From the NCBI GenBank assembly GCA_965235125.1, contig CBDDXH010000005.1:1-32427 (forward strand): a stretch of DNA of 32,427 nt, written 5' to 3'. Below, piece by piece: positions 1 through 6,896 of this stretch; the stretch's first letter is position 1; every line of letters begins with the position of its first letter. Made by a program: the position numbers and the translations under genes. The notes beneath the pieces are model-generated. The model made no database searches. It was given only the letters and a program-made list of their open reading frames with translations, and was not told where the DNA came from. Source of the stretch: Pelagilacustribacter hypolimneticus (GTDB lineage: Bacteria; Pseudomonadota; Alphaproteobacteria; Pelagibacterales; Pelagibacteraceae).

Positions 1-26
1 AAAAAATTTAAAGTAAAAAAATATAG

Positions 27-95
27 TTTCTGGGGTGCTTAACAGCTGAGATTATACCCAAAGAACCTGTTGTGTAATTACAACGAAGGGAGAAA
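27..95 (+). promoter_or_regulatory. TPP riboswitch (THI element) controlling thiV
   Basis: The conserved THI-element blocks appear in order: GGGGTGC (32-38), GCTGAGA (45-51), ACCC (56-59), AACCTG (64-69), GTAAT (74-78) and GAAGGGA (85-91). Pairings that can be drawn are P1 27-31 with 91-95, P2 33-36 with 56-59, a P3 of only two pairs (37-38 with 45-46), P4 66-68 with 87-89, and P5 70-73 with 80-83. The P3 arm is minimal. The 3' strand of P1 runs up to the base before the ATG at 96, and the Shine-Dalgarno-like GGGAG (88-92) lies inside P4/P1. Ligand binding should therefore hide the ribosome site directly. No terminator hairpin is present, so translational control is the inference. Confidence 0.95.
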
Positions 96-1589
96 ATGAA
101 CCAAGTTTACATCAGTCAATCAACATCAATAATATTATTAGTAGCCATAAGTGTAATCTTTGCCGTAGTAGGTATTATTTATTCAAAAAAAAATAATTCT
201 ATAAAATCATATTTAAATGCTGATAGAGAAATAAGAAAAAAAACTCTCACAGCTACATTGATAGCCTCGTGTTTTGGAGTATGGATTTTAATTGGTCCAG
301 CAGAGGCAGCTACGTGGGGTGGGCTTGGTGCTATAATAGGATATTCTTTAGGTCAGGGATTTCCATTTCTAGCATTTTATTTTTTTGGCAAAAGATTAAG
401 AAAAATTATGCCAAATGGAAATAGTTTAACTCAATTCGTTTTTATTAGATTCAATAGATCCGTTTTCAATTTAGTTATGATTTTAACAATTTTTTATATG
501 CTTGTTTATTTAACAGCAGAAGTTACCGCAGTAGCTAAAGTTATAAAATTAATATCTGGAATACCTCTGTGGCAAACTTCATTAATAATTTTAGTTACAA
601 CACTAAGTTATACTTTATATGGAGGACTTAAAGTTTCTATATTTACGGATAAAATTCAATTTATAGTTATTTTAATATTTTTAACTTTTGCAATTCATCA
701 TATTTACAATTCAAATATTAATATTTCATCCTTAGAAAAAATAAACGAAAAAGCAAATTTTTTACTAAGTAAAAATTATTTTTATGGCTATACATCTGGA
801 ATTACTTTTTTTATAGCAGTTTTTGCAACAAACTTGTTTGATCAAGGAATATGGCAAAGAGTTTACGCGGCAAAAAGTATAGAGGATCTAAAAGTTGGAT
901 TTATTTCTGCTTTTTGTATTGTAATTCCTTTTATTTTCATTTTAGGGTTTATTGGAATTATTGCTGTAGGAATAGGAAAATCACCAGATCCCAGTACAAT
1001 TTTTTTCTCACTTCTCTTAGACCAAGATAAAAATATATTTTTAAGTATATGTTTATTAATTTTAGTTGTTGTGCTTGTGATTAGTTCAATGGACACTCTA
1101 ATAAATGCTATTTCAACTTTAATAACAATTGAAGCTCGTAAATTTATAAAACTTAAAAATAATAAAAATTATCTTCTATTATCTAAATACAGTGTAATAA
1201 TTTTATCCTTGTTTGTTTTTTATACAGCCTCAAAAGGTAATAGCGTATTATTTATGTTCCTATTTGCAGATCTTTTATGTTGTGCAGCTTTTTTTCCTGT
1301 TTTCTATGGAATGTATAAAGGCAATATATCTAACAATGTTATATTTTATTCTATTTTAGCTGGACTGATTTTTGGTCTTAGTTTTTTTCCAGATCAATCT
1401 TTCCAAACTAGTTTTATTGTAGGGGAATTATTTAAGGTAGAACTTTTTCCTAAATGGATTTCAACAGCTCTTTTATTTTGGTCTTTTATCTTAGCAACTT
1501 TTACCCCAATGTTTATAATTATTCTGTTTAAAAATAAAAAATTAAAGTTTAATTATATGAGTCTCAACAGTGTAAATGAAATAAATTAG
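96..1589 (+). CDS. thiV: Sodium:solute symporter, probable thiamin-precursor (HMP) transporter ThiV
   Basis: This 497-residue polytopic inner-membrane protein has the hydrophobic pattern of the SSS family (about 13 helices) and a family-like block GPAEAATWGGLGAIIGYSLG at residues 67-86. SSS proteins couple uptake of small solutes to sodium. The substrate is inferred from the TPP riboswitch whose P1 stem abuts the start codon. In SAR11 a symporter in this position is called ThiV and is proposed to import the thiamin pyrimidine precursor HMP, which these cells cannot make. The start at 96 is fixed by the GGGAG four bases upstream. It is convergent with rarD, with three bases between the stop codons. 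Family assignment is firm; substrate is by context. Confidence 0.88.
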   Translation: MNQVYISQSTSIILLVAISVIFAVVGIIYSKKNNSIKSYLNADREIRKKTLTATLIASCFGVWILIGPAEAATWGGLGAIIGYSLGQGFPFLAFYFFGKRLRKIMPNGNSLTQFVFIRFNRSVFNLVMILTIFYMLVYLTAEVTAVAKVIKLISGIPLWQTSLIILVTTLSYTLYGGLKVSIFTDKIQFIVILIFLTFAIHHIYNSNINISSLEKINEKANFLLSKNYFYGYTSGITFFIAVFATNLFDQGIWQRVYAAKSIEDLKVGFISAFCIVIPFIFILGFIGIIAVGIGKSPDPSTIFFSLLLDQDKNIFLSICLLILVVVLVISSMDTLINAISTLITIEARKFIKLKNNKNYLLLSKYSVIILSLFVFYTASKGNSVLFMFLFADLLCCAAFFPVFYGMYKGNISNNVIFYSILAGLIFGLSFFPDQSFQTSFIVGELFKVELFPKWISTALLFWSFILATFTPMFIIILFKNKKLKFNYMSLNSVNEIN

Positions 1590-1592
1590 TAA

Positions 1593-2465
1593 TTATTCTT
1601 TTTTAATTTCATTTAAATAAATAAATACAGCGATCCCAACAAAGAAAAAGCTTATCATCTTATGAATGTCTATACTTTCATCATAAACTAGCGTTCCTAA
1701 CAAAACTTGCGAAGTAGGAACAACCAAATAAATCATACTTGCAGGACCTATGCCAACAAGCTGAAAACCTTTTGTATATAAATATAATGGAATTAAAGTA
1801 ACAGGTCCGGCCCATAATAGATAAAAGGAAAGTTTAATTTCATTTAAAGAAAAAACATTAAGATTTAACTTAATAAGATATAAAAAAACAATAATGGCAA
1901 AAGGTAAAAGAAGTAAAGTTTCAAAAAGCAATCCTATGTCTGAATCAACATTAATTTTTTTTCTAATTAGACCATAGAGACTCCAAGTAATGGCAAGAGA
2001 TAGGCCAATCCAAGGTAAGGTTTTATATTGTAAAAATAAATATAAAATAGCAATAAATACACAAAGAACAGCAATAATTTTATTTTTGTTATATTTTTCT
2101 TTTAAAAAAATTATTCCAAAAAAAATACTAAAAATTGGAAATATATAATAACCAAAACTAGCATCAATTAGTTTGTTAACTGAAACTGAATAAAGCCAAG
2201 TAAACCAATTAAACATCACAAGAATACTAGTTATACTCAATAGAAAAATTTTTTTTTTATCTTCGAGAACTTTTAAAAAAATATTCCATTTCGAGTAGAT
2301 ATAAGTTGTTATTATAAGTATAACTGCAGTCCAGATAGTTCTATGAATTACAAGTTCAATTGGATCAGCAAAAGAAACAAATTTGAAATAAATTACACCA
2401 ATTATACCCCACCAAAGAGAAGCTCCTAAAGTTAAAAGACTACCATCTAAATTTTTTTTTTTCAT
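1593..2465 (-). CDS. rarD: RarD-type EamA/DMT family permease
   Basis: This is a 290-residue membrane protein with about ten predicted helices, the size and pattern of the drug/metabolite transporter superfamily. The N-terminal stretch with LWWGIIGVIYFKF, then PIELVIHRTIW at residues 35-45, matches the RarD (chloramphenicol-sensitive protein) subgroup. RarD members are presumed inner-membrane exporters of small molecules; the natural substrate is not known. The gene starts with ATG followed by an 11-A run coding for Lys residues. It converges on thiV. A role linked to thiamin is not shown by anything in the sequence. Confidence 0.85.
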   Translation of the reverse strand: MKKKNLDGSLLTLGASLWWGIIGVIYFKFVSFADPIELVIHRTIWTAVILIITTYIYSKWNIFLKVLEDKKKIFLLSITSILVMFNWFTWLYSVSVNKLIDASFGYYIFPIFSIFFGIIFLKEKYNKNKIIAVLCVFIAILYLFLQYKTLPWIGLSLAITWSLYGLIRKKINVDSDIGLLFETLLLLPFAIIVFLYLIKLNLNVFSLNEIKLSFYLLWAGPVTLIPLYLYTKGFQLVGIGPASMIYLVVPTSQVLLGTLVYDESIDIHKMISFFFVGIAVFIYLNEIKKE

Positions 2466-2509
2466 TTAAGACTCGAAAAATTTTTCAAGAATGTTATAGT
2501 TCAATTAGG

Positions 2510-2535
2510 GAAGAATTTAAACTCACGGATTCTTC
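2510..2535. repeat. 7-bp inverted repeat upstream of tRNA-Ser
   Basis: GAAGAAT at 2510-2516 and ATTCTTC at 2529-2535 are perfect reverse complements around a 12-base loop. They lie in the 89-base spacer between rarD (divergent) and tRNA-Ser, 20 bases before the tRNA. No T-run follows, so it does not look like an intrinsic terminator. It may be a regulator site, a transcript hairpin or chance; the rest of the spacer shows only weak promoter-like boxes. Confidence 0.3.
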
Positions 2536-2554
2536 TATGATAGCAAGTAGAGTT

Positions 2555-2647
2555 GGAAGCGTGGGTGAGATGGCTTAAACCAGAAGGTTGCTAACTTTCC
2601 GTACGTCGCAAGATGTACCGTGGGTTCGAATCCCACCGCTTCCGCCA
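2555..2647 (+). tRNA. tRNA-Ser(GCT)
   Basis: The acceptor strand GGAAGCG (2555-2561) pairs with CGCTTCC (2637-2643); the discriminator is G2644 and CCA (2645-2647) is encoded. The anticodon arm is GAAGG-TTGCTAA-CTTTC with anticodon GCT at 2590-2592, reading AGC/AGU serine codons. A long variable arm and a T arm GTGGG-TTCGAAT-CCCAC follow, as expected for a class II serine tRNA. The gene stands alone, ending seven bases before the stop codon of the convergent transglycosylase gene. Confidence 0.97.
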
Positions 2648-2654
2648 CTTATGC

Positions 2655-4988
2655 TCATTCTCTAAAATAATTATCTATTTGAAATTGTTTATTTCCATTT
2701 AATAAAAATTTATAGACATTAATATTCTCAATTACTCTTTGGACATAATTTCGTGTTTCTTCAAATCTTATTAATTCTATCCAGTCAACAAAACTTATTT
2801 CTTTTCTATTAGGATCGCCATATTTTTTTATCCATAACTTAACTCTATTTGGACCTGCGTTATAAGCTGCAATAGCAAATGGATATACTCCATCGTAATC
2901 ATCAAGAAGTGAATTAATATAATAGGTACCTAATTTAACATTATAATTAGGATCTTTTTGAAGTGAATCTTTATTATAGGTTACACCAATGTTTTTAGAA
3001 ACTAGTTTAGCAGTTGCCGGCATAAGTTGCATTAAACCTTGAGCGCCTACATAACTATTTGCCCTTGAGTCAAACTCACTTTCCTGTCTTATGATAGCTA
3101 AAATTAATTCTGGCGCAGGCATTTTCTTATTATTAATTTCTCCTTGTGTATTAATTACAGGATAATTGTAAAAATTTATAAATCTTTTCTCATAAGAAGC
3201 TTCTTTGGCAACTTGAATTGCATAATCAAATCTACCTACTTCAGTTGCTAATTTTGCAGCCAAAACTTCGCTGCCATTATCTATATTTAAACTTGCTAAA
3301 TGTTTAATAATATCTTTGCTAAACTTAGATTTGTCTAATTCTTTTAAAAGTTTAACGTGTTTGATTAGTTTATTTTTATTAAACTCATTTTCGTAACCAT
3401 CTTTTACAGTAAAATCTGTAGGAATTTGAAAAGGTTGGGCAGATTTAATTTTAATGTAAGATAGTTGACCGTAAAATGTATTTGAAAATTTTGAAGCTTC
3501 TTTAAAAAAGTTCAGAGCTTTTTCTTGATCAGCTTTTTTTTCATAAGCTAAACCTAGCCAATATGCGCCTCTAGATAAGCTTACGGGATATCCAACTTTG
3601 CTATAAAAGTTTATAAAGTGCTTTATAGCAAGATCTGTTTCATTTAAAAAACTTAATGCAAGCCATCCTGATATCCACTCGGCGTCTGCATAATCTGGTC
3701 CTTCTGATAAATGATGGTTTGAAGAAACTTCGTAAGCCTCAGAATATTTTTTTTCAAAAATCAAATCTCTTGCAATATTTTCTCTAAGATTCCACCATTT
3801 TTCTGCATATTTTAAAGTTTCCTCTCCATGAAAGTTTTTTAAAATTTCTACAGATCCTTCTAGCCGATTTCTTCTAACTCTCCATTTCAACCTATCAAAT
3901 TGTAAGCCAAAATCTTTTTTAAATTGTTCAGGAACATCAGCAACTGCCTGATCAACTCCACTTGAATTAGTTTTTAGAATAAACCTTGCGTTATAAAGCA
4001 ATCTTTCATTTTGAGGCAAATAAGATAGCATTCTTTTTAAGTCCCAATATTGATCATTCCATGCTAGATAATCAGCTCTCTTTAAATGGTCTTCTGTTTT
4101 TAGAATATTATTAAATTTATTTTTATAATACTTAAGATCGTCAGGTGATAAATCAGCGTCTATCCATCCAGTTTTAATTAAATTCGCAGCTAATTCGTTT
4201 TGTCCCATTTCAAGATAAGCTTCACCAAGTTTAATTTTACCCACACCACTCGAAGGTAACTCTTTTTCAAACCAGTTTATAATAGCTCTAGGGGATGAAT
4301 TTTTAAGTAATATTTTATGTTCAGCTAAATATCTTAAGCGGTTAATTCTTGGATAGTCTGGATTTTTTAAAATAAATTCATAATAATCATTAAAAGTTGC
4401 TTGGTTTTCCTGCTCTTTAAGAAGCAACCAATTAACTAAATTAATAACTTCTTTATCGTCAAATTTTTTACTTAAAATTATTGCATCATTCCATTTGTTT
4501 TTTTCTATTAAATCAAATACTTCTTTTGCTAATATATAATCTTTATCATTTAATATTTCAGATTTTTCTATTGTTGGTACATCAAAAGTTTTAAATGTAA
4601 GAGGTTTTTTGGTTGGATATAAAAAAATATTTTGAACAACACTTATTTCTGGTTTTATCTTGTCATTAATTTCTTTACTAATAATTTCTATTTTTTTGAT
4701 CTCAGAAATTTCAGATTTTTTTTTTTCAGGATCGTTTATTGTTGTAGTTTGATTAATATTAGGTTTTTTTCGTGGTAAATTTTTATCTTCTATATTTTGA
4801 TTTTTTAAAACATTATTTCTTTCACTAACTTTATATTCTTTTTTAGTTTCTTTTATTTCTGAGTTTAATTGAATAATTTTTTTTTTAGGTAAAATAAATT
4901 CATTATTATCTGCTTGTAAAAATGTAAATAGAAAAAATATAAATGAAATAGTTATTAAATTTACTAGACTATTATTAAAATTAGGCAT
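2655..4988 (-). CDS. slt: Soluble lytic murein transglycosylase (Slt70-like)
   Basis: This 777-residue periplasmic enzyme cleaves the MurNAc-GlcNAc bond of peptidoglycan to give 1,6-anhydro ends. Residues 1-26 look like a signal peptide (hydrophobic core, FLQA before Asp). Residues about 30-125 are Lys/Ile/Asn-rich and low in complexity. A long helical region of superhelical type follows. The C-terminal SLT domain begins near residue 626: the catalytic Glu636 is in IIRQESEFD, then GAQGLMQLMPATA, and AIAAYNAGPNRV near 704-715. The length is slightly above the usual 600-700 because of the N-terminal linker. It is divergent from dapA with only 38 bases between the starts. Confidence 0.92.
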   Translation of the reverse strand: MPNFNNSLVNLITISFIFFLFTFLQADNNEFILPKKKIIQLNSEIKETKKEYKVSERNNVLKNQNIEDKNLPRKKPNINQTTTINDPEKKKSEISEIKKIEIISKEINDKIKPEISVVQNIFLYPTKKPLTFKTFDVPTIEKSEILNDKDYILAKEVFDLIEKNKWNDAIILSKKFDDKEVINLVNWLLLKEQENQATFNDYYEFILKNPDYPRINRLRYLAEHKILLKNSSPRAIINWFEKELPSSGVGKIKLGEAYLEMGQNELAANLIKTGWIDADLSPDDLKYYKNKFNNILKTEDHLKRADYLAWNDQYWDLKRMLSYLPQNERLLYNARFILKTNSSGVDQAVADVPEQFKKDFGLQFDRLKWRVRRNRLEGSVEILKNFHGEETLKYAEKWWNLRENIARDLIFEKKYSEAYEVSSNHHLSEGPDYADAEWISGWLALSFLNETDLAIKHFINFYSKVGYPVSLSRGAYWLGLAYEKKADQEKALNFFKEASKFSNTFYGQLSYIKIKSAQPFQIPTDFTVKDGYENEFNKNKLIKHVKLLKELDKSKFSKDIIKHLASLNIDNGSEVLAAKLATEVGRFDYAIQVAKEASYEKRFINFYNYPVINTQGEINNKKMPAPELILAIIRQESEFDSRANSYVGAQGLMQLMPATAKLVSKNIGVTYNKDSLQKDPNYNVKLGTYYINSLLDDYDGVYPFAIAAYNAGPNRVKLWIKKYGDPNRKEISFVDWIELIRFEETRNYVQRVIENINVYKFLLNGNKQFQIDNYFRE

Positions 4989-4992
4989 AAAA

Positions 4993-5026
4993 TTTACAAT
5001 TAAATTTAATTATATTATTTTATTAT
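4993..5026. promoter_or_regulatory. Candidate overlapping divergent promoters, slt and dapA
   Basis: Both genes must start transcription in or next to these 38 bases. For dapA a TTTACA (4993-4998) lies 17 bases before TATTTT (5016-5021), which would put the transcript start at or next to the ATG at 5027 (possibly leaderless). For slt a perfect TATAAT reads on the minus strand at 5014-5009; its -35 would fall inside dapA coding sequence. A 14-base perfect palindrome, AATTAAATTTAATT (4998-5011), sits between them. In sequence this A+T-rich such boxes arise by chance, so support is modest. Confidence 0.3.
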
Positions 5027-5911
5027 ATGTTTAAAGGATCAATTGTTGCATTAATTACACCTTTTAAAAACAATAAATTAGATGAAGAAAATTATATAAA
5101 TTTAATTCATCATCATTTAAAAAATGGTACGCACGGATTAGTGCCAGGTGGTACGACTGGTGAGTCACCAACTCTTTCACATGATGAGCATCGAAAAATA
5201 ATAAGTTTATCCGTTAAAGAATGTCAGGGCAAAATACCTGTAATTGCTGGCTCAGGTTCAAATTCAACAGCTGAAGCTATTGATCTTTCGAGGTACGCTG
5301 AAAAAGCTGGCTCAGATGGACTATTAATTGTAACTCCTTATTATAATAAGCCTACACAAGAAGGTCTTTATCAACATTATAAAAAAATTAATGACAATGT
5401 TGGCATACCAATAATAATTTACAATATACCTTCAAGATCTGTAATTGATATGACAGTCGATACAATGAGTAGACTTTTTGAATTAAAAAATATTGCAGGA
5501 GTTAAAGATGCAACAGGTGATTTAGATCGTGCCGATCAACAATATAAAGCTATGGGTAAAGATCTCATTATGCTGACCGGAGAAGATAGCAATGCTATAG
5601 AGTTCAATAAAAGAGGTGGTCGAGGATGCATAAGTGTTACTGCTAATGTTGCAACTAAACTATGTTCAGAAATGCAAAATGCATCACTATCAAGAAATGA
5701 TCACAATCTTCAAGCCAGAGCTGAAGAAATAAATAAAATTTTAACACCATTAAACAAATCTCTTTTCATAGAAAGTAATCCTTCACCTGTTAAATATGCT
5801 GCTTATCTATTAGGTCTTGCGCCCGACGATGTTAGGTTACCATTAGTTCAAGTCACTGAGAGTACTAAAAAAATTGTTAAAGAAGCTTTACAGCACGCAA
5901 AATTAATTTAA
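5027..5911 (+). CDS. dapA: 4-hydroxy-tetrahydrodipicolinate synthase
   Basis: This enzyme condenses pyruvate with aspartate semialdehyde, the first step of the lysine/diaminopimelate branch, in the cytoplasm. The protein has 294 residues, close to the 292 of E. coli DapA. The Schiff-base Lys160 is in IAGVKDATGD; Thr43-Thr44 (GGTTGES), Tyr106, Tyr132 and Arg137 (YNIPSR) complete the active site, each one residue before its E. coli counterpart. It is the first gene of a plus-strand train reaching recO, and its stop overlaps the smpB start as TAATG. Its product feeds peptidoglycan and so fits the divergent slt gene. Confidence 0.97.
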   Translation: MFKGSIVALITPFKNNKLDEENYINLIHHHLKNGTHGLVPGGTTGESPTLSHDEHRKIISLSVKECQGKIPVIAGSGSNSTAEAIDLSRYAEKAGSDGLLIVTPYYNKPTQEGLYQHYKKINDNVGIPIIIYNIPSRSVIDMTVDTMSRLFELKNIAGVKDATGDLDRADQQYKAMGKDLIMLTGEDSNAIEFNKRGGRGCISVTANVATKLCSEMQNASLSRNDHNLQARAEEINKILTPLNKSLFIESNPSPVKYAAYLLGLAPDDVRLPLVQVTESTKKIVKEALQHAKLI

Positions 5912-6384
5912 TGAAACAAAAAGATATTCCTGGACAAAAAATTATTTGTCTAAACAGGAAAGCAAGCTTCAATTATTTTTTTTTAGAACTTATAGAAGCG
6001 GGCATCTCTTTGAAAGGATCAGAAGTTAAATCTTTGCGGGAAGGCAAGGCAAGTATCGCGGACTCTTATGCGGCAGACAAAAATGGAGAAATATTTTTAA
6101 TTAATTCTCATATACCACTATATAGACAATCAAGTTATAACAATCATGATCCAAAAGGTGATAGAAAATTATTATTTAAAAGAAAAGAGATTAACAAACT
6201 GATCGGAAGAATTAATCAAGAAGGTTTAACTCTAGTACCAACAAAATTATATTTTCAAAAAGGAAAAGCTAAGATTCAAATAGCTGTTGCAAAAGGTAAA
6301 AAACTTTACGACAAAAGGCAAGTTAAGAAAAAAAGAGACTGGACTAGAGAAAAGCAAAGAATTTTTAGTGCTACAAAAAAATGA
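5911..6384 (+). CDS. smpB: SsrA-binding protein SmpB
   Basis: SmpB binds tmRNA and brings it to stalled ribosomes for trans-translation. The 157-residue protein shows the usual beta-barrel sequence (GISLKGSEVKSLREGKASI near residues 31-49) and the basic C-terminal tail that enters the mRNA channel (DKRQVKKKRDWTREKQRIF). Length is normal. It overlaps dapA by one base and folK by four (ATGA), so translational coupling is likely. tmRNA itself is not in this window. Confidence 0.97.
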   Translation: MKQKDIPGQKIICLNRKASFNYFFLELIEAGISLKGSEVKSLREGKASIADSYAADKNGEIFLINSHIPLYRQSSYNNHDPKGDRKLLFKRKEINKLIGRINQEGLTLVPTKLYFQKGKAKIQIAVAKGKKLYDKRQVKKKRDWTREKQRIFSATKK

Positions 6385-6896
6385 TTTATATCAATATTGG
6401 ATCGAATTTAAATTCATTGAAAGGTGATAGGTTTTATAATCTTAAAAAAACTATTCAATTGATAACTGCAAATAAATTTAAAATTTTAAAAATATCAAAT
6501 ATTTATGAAACACCTTCGTATCCAAACAAAAAAAATCCTAAATTTTTAAACATTTCTTTAAGTATTGACACCAAAGAGAAACCAGAGTCCTTGATTAAGA
6601 TATTTCAAACAATTGAAAAAAAACTTCAAAGAAATAGAACTTTAAAAAACCAGCCAAGAACTTGCGATATTGATATAATTGATTATTACAGTAAAATAAT
6701 AAATACCAATCAAATAGTTCTACCTCATCCAAGAGCTCATTTGAGAAATTTCGTTCTTTATCCATTAAGAGAAATATCCCCTAATTGGTTACATCCTGTA
6801 TTTAATAAAAAAATAGATTTTTTAATAAAAAAACTTAATTTTGAACTAAGGAATGAGATTACAAGGTTGAATGAAAGTGTTATAATTGATCAATGA
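6381..6896 (+). CDS. folK: 2-amino-4-hydroxy-6-hydroxymethyldihydropteridine pyrophosphokinase
   Basis: HPPK transfers pyrophosphate from ATP to hydroxymethyl-dihydropterin in folate synthesis. The 171-residue protein has the N-terminal IYINIGSNL, the middle IYETPSYP and NPKFLN blocks, and the magnesium motif QPRTCDIDI with Asp96 and Asp98. The usual Trp-Gly before PRT is replaced by Asn90-Gln91. It overlaps smpB and the next gene by four bases each. In many alphaproteobacteria rpoZ lies near this point, but there is no room for it here. Confidence 0.92.
   Translation: MIYINIGSNLNSLKGDRFYNLKKTIQLITANKFKILKISNIYETPSYPNKKNPKFLNISLSIDTKEKPESLIKIFQTIEKKLQRNRTLKNQPRTCDIDIIDYYSKIINTNQIVLPHPRAHLRNFVLYPLREISPNWLHPVFNKKIDFLIKKLNFELRNEITRLNESVIIDQ

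Noticed and set aside
2472..2490. Palindrome GAAAAATTTTTC upstream of rarD as an operator
   Set aside because: A/T palindromes of this length are expected by chance in DNA of this composition.
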